Of a DNA stretch of 62,892 nt, positions 35,365 through 48,866 are shown in pieces. The translations under genes and the position numbers were made by a program. The stretch is taken from positions 1-62,892 of the forward strand of contig NZ_NRRW01000019.1 of NCBI RefSeq assembly GCF_016583835.1, in the 5' to 3' direction. Numbering within the stretch: the stretch's first letter is position 1; every line of letters begins with the position of its first letter. Below the pieces are notes generated by a model. The model saw only the letters and a list, made by a program, of their open reading frames with translations. It did no database searches and was not told the origin of the DNA. The DNA comes from Thiococcus pfennigii (GTDB taxonomy: Bacteria; Pseudomonadota; Gammaproteobacteria; Chromatiales; Chromatiaceae).

Positions 35365-37644
35365 TCAGCCGCCCGAGCCACCGATCTCGCGGATCAGCCG
35401 GTCGACAGCAGGGTCGTTGGGGGCCAGGCGCTGAAGCCGACGTGCATACTCGTGCGCCGACTCCGGCCGCCCGGCCTCGCGGCTGTAGGACGCGAGCGCG
35501 ACCAATGTATCGATGTCGCCGGGATGCCGGCGGTGTGCCGACTCCAACACCCGAATGGCCTCCGCGAGTCGACCGGTCGATTGCAGCGCCACGGCGTGGA
35601 CATAGGCATACCGCGGGTTGTCCGGCGCCAACTCTGCTGACCTGGCGAGTGCGCTCAACGCCTCGTCGTGCCTCTTCTGGCGGACGAGGGACAGACCCAG
35701 GGCATGATGAAGGTCGCCTTCGTCTGGGTTGAGGGCTAGGCCCTGACGCAGGTAGGTGTCCGCCTCCTGCTCACGACCCATCCCGCTCAACAGCTGGGCG
35801 ATGTTCACATAGGCGGGGACGAACCGAGGCTGGAGGCCGATCGCCTTGCGATAGGTCTGCTCCGCCTCGGAATAGCGCCCCAGGTCGGTGTCCAGGACGG
35901 CGAGGTTGAGCTGGGCCTCCGGACGCTCGGCGTTGAATCCTTGGGCATCGACGTACTCCTGGATACCCTTCGCGAGTTGTTGTCGTAAGGCTTCGGGCAA
36001 TTGGTTCGGACGCAGGCCGGCCAGGAGCCGGGCCGCCTCGGTGCGCACCGCCTTCAGATCGTCCCAAAGCAAAGCCGCGGCCAGCGCTCGTTGAGCGAGG
36101 CCGAGCTGATTCAAGGCCTCGAGCGCGCCAAGCCGCTGGAGGGGGTCATCTGAGGCGGTTCCCTCTCGGATCAGGATCAGCGCGGCCGCATCCGGATAGG
36201 CGCCGAGTTCTTGCAGGGCGGTCGCTCGGACGATACCGGGCTGCTCGGGATCGGCGGCGACCGCCTGAAGCAGCCGGCCGGCGCCGGGCAGTCGATGTCG
36301 CGCCGCGTGGAAGGCCCCTGCATAGGATCGATCCGTTGGGGAGGGTGGGCCGTACCAATTTTCGACGTGCTCCGCGGCCCACTGCGGGGTCTTCTCCTCG
36401 TGACACCTGTTGCAGGCATTCGGAATCTCTATGGCGACCGTGAGGTCGGGGCGCGGGAGGCGAAAGCCGTGATCGTGCCGCGCGTCGACGACCATAAAGT
36501 TGGTCGGCGGCATATGGCATGCCACGCAACTGGCGCCGGCCGAGCCAGGGTCGTGGAAGTGGTGCGTCTCGGTCGCGTAACGGTCAGAGCGGTGACACTG
36601 GTAACAGACAGTCTCCCCCGGTAAGCGCAGGTCCGCCGCATGCGGGTCGTGGCAGTCGGAGCAGGTGACGCCCGCCTGGTGCATCTTGCTCTGCAGGAAC
36701 GAACCCCAGACGTAGACCTCATCCTGCATCTGCCCGTCCGGGTAGTACAGCCCTTCCGTGAGCAGGGCCGGCCGAAAGCCGTCGAGGAAGGGCTGACCGG
36801 CGACGGTCTCGTCGGTCAACTGGCTGCGTCCGCTGTGGCAGCGGGCGCAGACCTGGATCTCCTTGTCGGTCGTTCGGGGCCTCGAGCGCTTCGCCTTGCC
36901 GGTCGCCGGGTCGATGGGCCAGGCGGCGCCGTCGCGCTCATCGAACTGCACGGTCAGTCCCGGGTAGACCGGGTCGATCGCTTTCCCTCGCTTCTTCGCC
37001 TCGGCCCATGCGATGTGCCGTGAGCCCGGTCCGTGGCAGGCCTCGCAGGATACATCGATCTCGGACCAGGTGGTGTGGTAGGTCGCGCTGGCGGCGTCAT
37101 AGCCCTTCTTCAGGTTCGTCGAGTGGCAGTCCGCGCACATGTAGTTCCAGTTCAGGTTCGGCCCCGTCCAGTGCAGCACATCGTCGTGGTGCACAGGGTC
37201 GCTCGAGTGCAGATGGAACCAGCGCTGTCCGCCGTCCGCTGGGGTTCTGCTGTCCCACGCGATGTCGAGCGCTTGCAGACGTCCGCCCGGAAATTCGATC
37301 AGATACTGTTGGAGCGGATAGGCGCCGAAGGTGTACTTGATGGGCAAGTCGGCAAGCTGGCCGTCGGGACCATCCGTGCGGACCATGAATCGGCCGTCGT
37401 CGCGGTAGAAGCGGGAGACGACGCCAAACTGAGCGAATTCCGCGTCGTCGAAGTCGCCGAGGACCGTCGCTTCGGTCGCCTCCTGCATCGCCAGATCATG
37501 GTGGGAGCCACGCCAACGGGCAGTCTCCTCCGCGTGGCAGGTTGCGCATCGGGCGCCACCGACGAAGTGCGGGGTCTGGTCATCCGCGAGCGTCAAGGCC
37601 GACCAGGCCACCAGGGTGGCGCCGAGGATTCGATGTGCTTGCAT
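35365..37644 (-). CDS. Octaheme c-type cytochrome fused to HEAT/TPR repeats
   Basis: 759-aa exported protein. After a short N-terminal signal (ILGATLVAWSALTLAD) it has eight CxxCH haem-binding motifs: CATCH (residues 33-37), CADCH, CEACH, CARCH, CSDCH, CYQCH, CVACH and CNRCH, typical of the cytochrome c554/multihaem superfamily. The region from about residue 450 carries HEAT-like helical repeats (IVRATALQELGAYPD, LQRLGALEALNQLG), then at least five TPRs from about residue 575 (AEQTYRKAIGLQPRFVPAYV, YLRQGLALNPDEGDLHHALG). It probably works in the periplasm in electron transfer, with the repeats as a docking surface. Substrate unknown. No linked redox partner. Confidence 0.85.
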   Translation of the reverse strand: MQAHRILGATLVAWSALTLADDQTPHFVGGARCATCHAEETARWRGSHHDLAMQEATEATVLGDFDDAEFAQFGVVSRFYRDDGRFMVRTDGPDGQLADLPIKYTFGAYPLQQYLIEFPGGRLQALDIAWDSRTPADGGQRWFHLHSSDPVHHDDVLHWTGPNLNWNYMCADCHSTNLKKGYDAASATYHTTWSEIDVSCEACHGPGSRHIAWAEAKKRGKAIDPVYPGLTVQFDERDGAAWPIDPATGKAKRSRPRTTDKEIQVCARCHSGRSQLTDETVAGQPFLDGFRPALLTEGLYYPDGQMQDEVYVWGSFLQSKMHQAGVTCSDCHDPHAADLRLPGETVCYQCHRSDRYATETHHFHDPGSAGASCVACHMPPTNFMVVDARHDHGFRLPRPDLTVAIEIPNACNRCHEEKTPQWAAEHVENWYGPPSPTDRSYAGAFHAARHRLPGAGRLLQAVAADPEQPGIVRATALQELGAYPDAAALILIREGTASDDPLQRLGALEALNQLGLAQRALAAALLWDDLKAVRTEAARLLAGLRPNQLPEALRQQLAKGIQEYVDAQGFNAERPEAQLNLAVLDTDLGRYSEAEQTYRKAIGLQPRFVPAYVNIAQLLSGMGREQEADTYLRQGLALNPDEGDLHHALGLSLVRQKRHDEALSALARSAELAPDNPRYAYVHAVALQSTGRLAEAIRVLESAHRRHPGDIDTLVALASYSREAGRPESAHEYARRLQRLAPNDPAVDRLIREIGGSGG

Positions 37645-38024
37645 GGTGGACTCGGGCGCAATGGCGGCTTTATCCAGCTACTGAAGGGCACCTTGAAAAA
37701 TTCAAGGTGCCCGCGCGGGGCAAGGATGCCCCGCCATTTTCAGTCGCCTAAACGACTGAAAATGAAGCGAAGCGGAAATCGAATTTTCGCTTCGCGTCTT
37801 GAAAAATTGCCCGGATGGCAATTTTTCAAGGTCCCCTAAAAGCGGGCTGGGACGACAAGTACCTGTCAGATCTTCTATTCCAGACCGGATGATGCACGTT
37901 CAAATCCGCATCCCTGGCAACGCTATATAAGCAATGACTGATGCGTTTGCCCTGTGTTATGGGGATCTTGAAAACGACGGCACGTCCGTGTGCCGCGGAG
38001 AATGCCGGGTAGATCGGGGTTCGG
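37645..38024. other. Upstream region of the octaheme cytochrome gene
   Basis: 380 bp. The proximal 40-190 bp are the multi-hairpin repeat below; the distal part (37840-37990) is AT-rich for this genome and includes TGCTTATATAG on the minus strand near 37930, a possible promoter for the cytochrome gene whose transcript would then start with the hairpins. Confidence 0.4.
37686..37837. repeat. 152-bp multi-hairpin repeat, copy 1
   Basis: Five consecutive stem-loops: GGGCACCTTGAA/TTCAAGGTGCCC (37686-37712, perfect 12-bp arms), GGGGC/GCCCC, TTTTCAGTCG/CGACTGAAAA, GAAGCG/CGCTTC and TTGAAAAATTGCC/GGCAATTTTTCAA. A second full copy is at 54486-54638, and decayed pieces lie at 16206-16265 and 33924-34017. 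Here it lies in the 5' leader of the cytochrome gene. Confidence 0.9.
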
Positions 38025-39701
38025 CTAGGAAGCAAGGCCCGCGCTCTCCAGCATCTCTTGGGCGTGCGCGCGGGTTTTGTCGGTGATTTCGGCCCCGCCG
38101 AGCATGCGCGCGACCTCTTCGACTCTCGCGTCTGGGTCCAATGCCGCAATGTCGGTGAAGGTTTGACCGCGCCGGCTGTGCTTGCGTACCTGGAGTTGGC
38201 GGTGGGCCTGGGCGGCCACCTGCGGCAGGTGGGTCACGCAGAGGACCTGGCGCGCCGCGCCGAGGCGGCGCAGCAGGCGTCCGACGACCTCGGCGACGCC
38301 GCCGCCGATGCCGACGTCGACCTCGTCGAAGACGAGGATCGGCACCCCGGCGCATTCGGCGGCCGCCACCTGGATCGCGAGGCTGATCCGCGACAATTCG
38401 CCGCCCGAGGCGACCTTCGCCAAGGGCTGGAGCGGTTGCCCCGGATTGGCGCTGACGAGGAATTCGACGCGATCCAGCCCGAAGGCCCCGCCGGCCTCGG
38501 CCGCGAGCCGGGTGACCTCGACCGCGAAGCGCCCGCCGGCCATCCCGAGCGCCTGCATCGCCTCGCTGACGGTCGCGGCCAGCCGTTCGGCGGCCGCCGC
38601 GCGCGCCTCGCTCAGACGCTCGGCCAGGGCGAGGAAGGTCGCGCGTGCCTTGCTACACTCTTCGGCGATCGCCTCCAGGCGGACCTCGCTGTCCTCGAGG
38701 GCCGCCAGGTCGCCTCGCCACCCGTCGAGGGTCTCGGGCAGCTGTTGCGGGAAGACCCGATACTTGCGGGCCAGGTCGTGGATCTGGCCGAGCCGCGCCT
38801 CGATCGCCTCCACCGTCGCCGGGTCCACGTCGAGCCCGTCGAGGTACTGGCGCAGATTGGCCGCGGCCTCCCCGACCTGGATCGCGGCACTCTCCAGGAG
38901 TTCGCGGGTCTCCTCCAGGCGCGCATCGATCGCGCAGAGCTCGGCGAGCGCGACGGCGGCGTGGCGCAGTTCGTCGCCGAGCGCGGGTTCGCCCTCGCTG
39001 AGGCGCAGCAGCAATGCCGCGCTCGTCTCTTGGAGGCGCCCGAGGCTGCCGAGGCGGCGCTGCTCGCGGTCGAGCTCATCGAGTTCGCCGTCGCCCAGGG
39101 CCAGTGCGGCGAGCTCCTCGACCTGCTCGCGCAGTCGTTCGAGGCGCTCGGCGCGCTCGGCGCCGGCCGTCTGGAGCGCGTGCAATTGCTCGGCGAGGCC
39201 GCGCCAGCGGCGCTGAGCGGCGGCGACCTGTTCGGCAAGGTCGCGGTGTCCGCCGTAATCGTCGAGCAGCGTGCGTTGCGCGGCCGGGCGCAGCAGGGAT
39301 TGATGGGCGTGCTGACCGTGGATGTCGACCAACCGCTCGCCGAGCTCGCCGAGCTGTGCGGCGGTTGCGGCGCGTCCGTTGATGAAGGCGCGCGAGCGCC
39401 CCTCGCGCACGAGCAGGCGGCGCACGATGCAGCTGTCCTCGTCGTCGAGGGCCTGCTCGGCGAGCCAGGCGCGGGCGTCGGGGCAGGCGGCGAGGTCGAA
39501 GGTCGCGACCACCTCGGCGCGCTCCCCCCCGGCGCGGATCATGGTCGGGTCGGCCCGGTCGCCGAGGGCCAGGCCGAGGGCATCGATCATGATCGACTTG
39601 CCGGCACCGGTCTCGCCGGTGAGGGCCGTCATGCCCCCAGCGAGCTCGACCTCGAGGGTGCTGACGATCGCCAGGTCCTTGATGAGGAGGTGGCTCAGCA
39701 T
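38025..39701 (-). CDS. recN: DNA repair protein RecN
   Basis: SMC-like ATPase that acts in double-strand break repair. The 558-aa product from ATG 39701 has MLSHLLIKDLAIV, Walker A GETGAGKSIMID, a long coiled coil (about residues 160-370), the ABC signature ASGGELSRISLAI, Walker B VPILVFDEVDVGIGG and an H-loop THLPQVAAQAH. It overlaps the nadK 3' end by 7 nt, as in other gammaproteobacteria. Confidence 0.97.
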   Translation of the reverse strand: MLSHLLIKDLAIVSTLEVELAGGMTALTGETGAGKSIMIDALGLALGDRADPTMIRAGGERAEVVATFDLAACPDARAWLAEQALDDEDSCIVRRLLVREGRSRAFINGRAATAAQLGELGERLVDIHGQHAHQSLLRPAAQRTLLDDYGGHRDLAEQVAAAQRRWRGLAEQLHALQTAGAERAERLERLREQVEELAALALGDGELDELDREQRRLGSLGRLQETSAALLLRLSEGEPALGDELRHAAVALAELCAIDARLEETRELLESAAIQVGEAAANLRQYLDGLDVDPATVEAIEARLGQIHDLARKYRVFPQQLPETLDGWRGDLAALEDSEVRLEAIAEECSKARATFLALAERLSEARAAAAERLAATVSEAMQALGMAGGRFAVEVTRLAAEAGGAFGLDRVEFLVSANPGQPLQPLAKVASGGELSRISLAIQVAAAECAGVPILVFDEVDVGIGGGVAEVVGRLLRRLGAARQVLCVTHLPQVAAQAHRQLQVRKHSRRGQTFTDIAALDPDARVEEVARMLGGAEITDKTRAHAQEMLESAGLAS

Positions 39702-40585
39702 CGCCGCGCACCATGCGGGTGACCGCCCCAGCCGAGCTTGGCGCGCAGGATCGCGTAGTGGTCGTGCCCCTTGGGGTGTAGCAGCCGTGCCGCATGCGGC
39801 GCCTGCTCGATGCGGATGCGCGCGTCGCGTAGCACGGCCTGGTCGGTCTGCCCGTCCCAGGTCACCCGCACGTGGTGGTGGTCTTGCTCGTGGATGCGGA
39901 TCTCGATGCGGCATTGCCCGGCGACGACGAGCGGGCGATTGCTCAGCGTATGCGGGCAGATCGGCACCAGCACCAGGGCGTCGAGGGATGGGTCGAGCAG
40001 CGGGCCGCCGCCGGACAGGGCGTAGGCCGTCGAGCCGGTCGGGGTGGCGACGATCAGGCCGTCGGAGCGCTGGACGTTGACCAGGACGCCATCGATGCGC
40101 GTCTCCAGCTCGATCATCCTGGCTGTGTTCCATTTGTGGACGACGATGTCGTTCAACGCGACCCGCTGGCCCGGCGCTTCGTCGCCGATCGTGGCCGCGA
40201 GCAGGCCGCGCGCCTCCTCGTCGTACTCGCCATCGAGGATGCGCCCGAGGGCCTCCTCGATCTCATCGGGCAGGACGTCGACGAGGAAGCCGAGCCGCCC
40301 GAGGTTGATGCCGACCAGCGGCACGCCGTGAGGCGCCAGGGCGCGGGCGGCGGCGAGGAAGGTGCCGTCGCCGCCGACGACGATCGCGAGATCGCAGAGG
40401 GACCCGAGGGTCGGCACATCGAGCACCCGCGCGGGCGGCACGGCCAGGCGTGCCGCGCTCGCCGGATCGAAGAGCAGTTCGCGGTCACGGGCGCGCAAGT
40501 ACCGGACCAGCCGTTCCAGGGTCGTCTGGACCTGGGCCGAGTCCTGCTGCTTGGCGATGATGCCGATGGTCGGGAATCGCGACAT
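39695..40585 (-). CDS. nadK: NAD kinase
   Basis: Phosphorylates NAD to NADP. The 296-aa product has IVVGGDGTFLAAARAL, the NE/D motif (LNDIVVHK) and the glycine-rich TPTGSTAYALSGGGP. ATG 40585 begins the family N-terminus (RFPTIGIIAKQQ). It is divergent from hrcA; the CIRCE-controlled hrcA promoter lies in the 308-bp gap between them. Confidence 0.97.
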   Translation of the reverse strand: MSRFPTIGIIAKQQDSAQVQTTLERLVRYLRARDRELLFDPASAARLAVPPARVLDVPTLGSLCDLAIVVGGDGTFLAAARALAPHGVPLVGINLGRLGFLVDVLPDEIEEALGRILDGEYDEEARGLLAATIGDEAPGQRVALNDIVVHKWNTARMIELETRIDGVLVNVQRSDGLIVATPTGSTAYALSGGGPLLDPSLDALVLVPICPHTLSNRPLVVAGQCRIEIRIHEQDHHHVRVTWDGQTDQAVLRDARIRIEQAPHAARLLHPKGHDHYAILRAKLGWGGHPHGARRC

Positions 40586-40695
40586 GAAGGTGCAGGGAAC
40601 CGAGGATGTCCTCGTCTCGAACGCGGGTTCAAAGTAGCATGTGCGCTGTCCCTCGCCAACTGCGCGTGGGAGGCCCGGGGCGGTGCCGTGTCGCC

Positions 40696-40724
40696 TTGAC
40701 AGGCGGGGCTCCAGCCCATAAATT
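40696..40724 (+). promoter_or_regulatory. Sigma70 promoter of hrcA
   Basis: Perfect TTGACA (40696-40701), 17-bp spacer and TAAATT (40719-40724). The CIRCE operator begins 2 bp downstream and covers the expected start site, so HrcA binding should block transcription. Confidence 0.75.
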
Positions 40725-40725
40725 G

Positions 40726-40752
40726 CTAGCACTCCTGAGTAGCGAGTGCTAA
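40726..40752. promoter_or_regulatory. CIRCE operator (HrcA binding site)
   Basis: CTAGCACTC, 9-bp spacer, GAGTGCTAA, one mismatch from TTAGCACTC-N9-GAGTGCTAA. CIRCE is bound by HrcA and released on heat stress. It implies negative autoregulation of hrcA and heat induction of co-transcribed grpE. No second CIRCE was found before dnaK. Confidence 0.95.
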
Positions 40753-40893
40753 GTCGGACGCCAGCCGGTCGGTTCGCTCGTCGCCTCGCCGGGAACGCGG
40801 GAGTCCCTATCGGCCGCCCTGGCGGCGCACACCCTACGAGGAATTGCACTCGGGGCCGGACATCCAACTGCCTCGTGGTCTCGAAGAGCAACT

Positions 40894-41949
<1,056 letters not shown>

Positions 41950-42035
41950 CCGGGCATGATCAATCTTCCTTCCCGGCCGTCCTGTCGCGTCACGCAGCCC
42001 GCAGAGGCGGTCGGATACCTTCTAAGGAGGTGGCA

Positions 42036-42653
42036 ATGACGAAGGAGCACAGCAACGAGACACCGAGCCCGGCGCCCGAGGAGGCCGAGGTCGGGATCGA
42101 CAACGAGGCCGCGGCCGCCGATCCGGGCGATACCCAGCCATCTGGCGACGTGGCCGGCGAGGACCGTGGCGCGGCGGGTGGCGAGGCGCTCAGTGCGCTG
42201 CTCGAGGACGCCCGGGCCAAGGCCGACGAGCACTGGAACCAGCTCCTGCGCGCTCGCGCCGAGATCGAGAACCTGCGCCGGCGCCAGGCGGCGGAGCTGG
42301 AGAAGGCGCACAAGTTCGCCCTCGATGGCTTCGTGCGCGAGTTGCTGCAGGTGCGCGACAGCCTGGAACTCGGTCGGGCCGCCGCCACGGCCGAGACGGC
42401 CGATCTCGCCAAGCTGCGCGAGGGCACGGAGCTGACGCTCAAGCTGCTCGCCGATGTGATGGGGAAGTTCGGGGTCGAGCCGGTCGACCCCGCGGGCGCG
42501 CCCTTCGATCCGGAGTTTCACCAGGCCATATCCATGCAGCCCCGCGACGACGTACCGCCGGGTACCGTGGTCACCGTGATCCAGAAGGGCTATCTGCTCA
42601 ACGGGCGACTGGTGCGGCCGGCCCTGGTCGTCGTGTCACAGCAGCCGAGCTGA
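42036..42653 (+). CDS. grpE: Nucleotide exchange factor GrpE
   Basis: Dimeric ADP-release factor for DnaK. The 205-aa product has an acidic disordered start, a long helix (LLRARAEIENLRRRQAAELE) and the beta-wing signature (FDPEFHQAISMQPRDDVPPG, VIQKGYLLNGRLVRPALVVV). A strong site AAGGAGG (42024-42030) sits 5 nt before ATG 42036; the in-frame GTG at 42030 overlaps that site and is rejected. Confidence 0.97.
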   Translation: MTKEHSNETPSPAPEEAEVGIDNEAAAADPGDTQPSGDVAGEDRGAAGGEALSALLEDARAKADEHWNQLLRARAEIENLRRRQAAELEKAHKFALDGFVRELLQVRDSLELGRAAATAETADLAKLREGTELTLKLLADVMGKFGVEPVDPAGAPFDPEFHQAISMQPRDDVPPGTVVTVIQKGYLLNGRLVRPALVVVSQQPS

Positions 42654-42659
42654 AACTGG

Positions 42660-42688
42660 CTTGAAGGTTGCGGGGTTTTCCCCCAATT
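42660..42688 (+). promoter_or_regulatory. Sigma32-like heat-shock promoter of dnaK
   Basis: CTTGAAG (42660-42666), 14-bp spacer and CCCCAATT (42681-42688) fit the sigma32 consensus CTTGAAA-N11-16-CCCCATNT with small deviations. It lies 50 bp upstream of dnaK, 7 bp after grpE. With the upstream CIRCE it indicates dual control of this chaperone operon. Confidence 0.65.
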
Positions 42689-42739
42689 GTGGGGGCATCG
42701 GTGCACAACGGGCACAACGGATTCGAATTGGAGAGTGAT

Positions 42740-44686
<1,947 letters not shown>

Positions 44687-44796
44687 ACCGACTCGCCGGG
44701 ACGCAGCGACCGAGCGCGCGGCGTGCGGGCCATCGCCCGTGCGCCGGGCGCTGTTTGCGTTCCGCCGTCTGCTGAGCTGAAGGCACAATCAGAGCT

Positions 44797-46760
<1,964 letters not shown>

Positions 46761-46886
46761 GCCCCGAGCCCTGGCGGCCGGCCCGGGCGCCTGGGGACGT
46801 AGGGGTGCGACGATGCAAACGGGGCGTCGGTCGGGTGGGCGCAGCGTAACCCGACAGCGGCCTCGGTGGGGTTTGCGTCGCCAGCC

Positions 46887-46917
46887 GTCGGGTTACGCCC
46901 CGGGGGGCTAACCCGAC
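46887..46917. repeat. Dispersed palindrome GTCGGGTTA/TAACCCGAC
   Basis: Same as the element at 17755-17785 except for one base in the loop; followed by CTACGGGCC. Confidence 0.9.
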
Positions 46918-46951
46918 CTACGGGCCGTGCCGGTATCGTCGGGGCCGTAGA

Positions 46952-46983
46952 ACGTAGGGCGGGAAAGCGCAGCGCATCCCGCC
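46952..46983. repeat. Dispersed repeat ACGTAGGGCGGGAAAGCG...CATCCCGCC
   Basis: Copy of the element at 11810-11839, differing by GCGCAGCGC for GCGAAGCGC in the core. Confidence 0.9.
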
Positions 46984-47145
46984 GCGCACCCGGGGCGTAA
47001 GCACTCGGGGCGTAAGCCAGGACGGCGGTCGCCGAGAACGAACAGACCAGCGCGCGCCGTAACCCGACAGGTGGCCGCATGTTTCACGGTAACCCGGTCT
47101 ACGCGACTGGAGGCCGGCCGCCGGGAGCTGGCGGCGCCACCGAGG

Positions 47146-48504
47146 TCACAGCAGGAACAGCGAGGCCAGGCCGAGGAAGCTCAGGAAGCCGACGACATCG
47201 GTGACGGTCGTCAGGATCACGGCCCCGGACAGGGCCGGGTCGATGCCGACGCGGTGGAGGACCAGCGGGATCGCGACGCCGCTGGCGGCCGCCGCGAGCA
47301 GGTTGATGACCATCGCGGCCGCGATGACGGCGGCGAGGCCGCCGCTCTGGAACCACAGATACGCGACCACGGCGACGACCGCGGCCCAGATCAGCCCGTT
47401 CAGGATGCCGACGAAGATCTCCTTGACCGTCAGCCAGCGGACGTTCGAGGAGGCGATCTGATCGAGCGCGAGCCCGCGGATCGTCAGCGTCAGGGTCTGG
47501 CTGCCGGCGATGCCGCCCATGCTGGCGACGACTGGCATCAGCACCGCGAGGGCGACGATCTGGCTCAGCGCCTCCTCGAAATTGCCGATCACCCAAGCGG
47601 CGACCAGGACCGTCACCAGGTTGATCCCGAGCCAGACGCCGCGGCGCTGGGCGCTCGGGATGACGGGCGCGAAGAGGTCCTCTTCCTCCTCGAGGCCGGC
47701 GGTCTGCAACAGCCGCCGGTCGGCGTCCTCGCGGATGACATCCAGCACGTCGTCGACCGTAATGCGCCCGAGCAGTCGGTCGTCCTGGTCGAGGACTGCC
47801 ACCGAGATCAGGTCGCGCCGGTCGAAGAGTGCGGCGATCTCCCGCTCGCTGGCGCTCGCGCGCACCGTCTCCGCCTCCGCCTTCATCACTTCGGCCACCA
47901 GCAGCCCCGGGTCGTTGGTCACGAGATCGGCCATGTCGAGCCGCCCGAGATAGCGCCCGTCGTTGGCCAGCACCATCAGGGCGTCGGTGTGGGGTGGCAG
48001 CTCGTGGTGGCGGCGCAGCCAGCGCAGGACGACGGCGAGCGTCACGTCGCGACGCACGCTGATGACGTCGGTGCTCATCAGGCGTCCGGCGCTCTCCTCC
48101 GGGTAGCTGAGGACGGCCTCGAGGCGCTGGCGGTGGTCGCGGTCGAGGGCGGCGAGGATCGACTCGGTGAGGTCGTCGGGCAGCTCGCCGAGCACCTCGG
48201 CCAGGTCCTCGACGTCCATCTGCTCGGCGGCGCTCACGAGCTCCGCGTGGTCCATCTCGTCGATGAGGGTGGCGCGGGCCTCGTCGTGGACGTGGGTCAG
48301 CACCTCGCCGCGGATGTCTTCCGGTACCAGTTCCCAGGTGACGCGGCGCTCCTCGGGCGGCATGCCCTCGAGCAGGTCGGCGATCTCGGCCGGATGCAGC
48401 TCGGTCAGCGCCTGGCGCAGCAGTTCGGTGTTGCCCTCGGCGAGGTCGCGCAGGGCGAGCTCGACCAGTTCGCCGGTGATGCTCTGCTCTGGGGTCTGTT
48501 CCAT
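47146..48504 (-). CDS. mgtE: Magnesium transporter MgtE
   Basis: Mg2+ channel of the MgtE family. The 452-aa product has the cytosolic N domain (LHPAEIADLLEGMPPEERR), two CBS domains (MSTDVISVRRDVTLAVVLRW; MADLVTNDPGLLVAEVMKAE onward), a plug helix and five C-terminal membrane helices with the conserved MPVVASMGGIAGSQTLTLTIRGLA. ATG 48504 begins MEQTPEQ; the stretch before it is low-complexity and not included. No Mg riboswitch was recognised. Confidence 0.95.
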   Translation of the reverse strand: MEQTPEQSITGELVELALRDLAEGNTELLRQALTELHPAEIADLLEGMPPEERRVTWELVPEDIRGEVLTHVHDEARATLIDEMDHAELVSAAEQMDVEDLAEVLGELPDDLTESILAALDRDHRQRLEAVLSYPEESAGRLMSTDVISVRRDVTLAVVLRWLRRHHELPPHTDALMVLANDGRYLGRLDMADLVTNDPGLLVAEVMKAEAETVRASASEREIAALFDRRDLISVAVLDQDDRLLGRITVDDVLDVIREDADRRLLQTAGLEEEEDLFAPVIPSAQRRGVWLGINLVTVLVAAWVIGNFEEALSQIVALAVLMPVVASMGGIAGSQTLTLTIRGLALDQIASSNVRWLTVKEIFVGILNGLIWAAVVAVVAYLWFQSGGLAAVIAAAMVINLLAAAASGVAIPLVLHRVGIDPALSGAVILTTVTDVVGFLSFLGLASLFLL

Positions 48505-48773
48505 GGGTCCGCCTTGTCTGTCGCGTTGCCTTCTCTGGGGGCGCACCATGGGTCCGCCTGCGGTGGCCGGGCCGTCCGCCCTGGGGCAGCGCCCGCTCGG
48601 GCGCCGCGCGGCGAATCCTGGGGATGCCCGCGCCCGGCGCCGTCGATCCCGCGCCGCCGGCCGCTCGGCGGTGGCTCGGGAATGCCGTGTCAATTTAACA
48701 AATCGGTCGAAGGCGCGGCGACTTCCCGAGGTTGCACGCCGCGATGCGATGCCGGGCGCCTCGATCGGGCGGC
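48505..48773. other. Leader region between mgtE and pstS
   Basis: Together with the Pho-box region this makes a 362-bp divergent gap. Proximal to mgtE it is G/C-rich without motifs; an AT-richer patch (48690-48715, AATTTAACAAATCGG) might hold the mgtE promoter on the minus strand. Confidence 0.35.
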
Positions 48774-48829
48774 GCGTCATCAAACGGTAACCGTACCTTC
48801 ATATCATGTGAACAGCGACTGATGACAAT
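48774..48829 (+). promoter_or_regulatory. Pho-box array and -10 element of pstS
   Basis: Four CTGTCAT-like 7-mers repeat with an exact 11-bp period: GCGTCAT (48774), CGGTAAC (48785), CCTTCAT (48796) and TGTGAAC (48807), separated by AT-rich 4-mers, the layout of two adjacent PhoB boxes. GACAAT (48824-48829) lies 10 bp after the last unit, the usual spacing of a -10 at PhoB-activated promoters. Individual 7-mers match the consensus only moderately. Confidence 0.55.
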
Positions 48830-48866
48830 ACTCGGGCCTTTCCTTGAATCTTTGAGGTGACAGCTT

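Larger units (their letters stand above)
46761..47145. other. Convergent gap dapB/mgtE filled with dispersed repeats
   Basis: 385 bp holding half and full GTCGGGTTA-type palindromes (around 46848-46857, 46887-46917, 47059-47069) and a GTAGGGCGGGAAAGCG repeat (46952-46983). No gene. Confidence 0.7.

Noticed and set aside
40726-40752. CTAG at the start of the CIRCE element as another MITE end
   Set aside because: The sequence after CTAG is the CIRCE arm (CACTC), not the mini-element terminal repeat; the match is coincidental.
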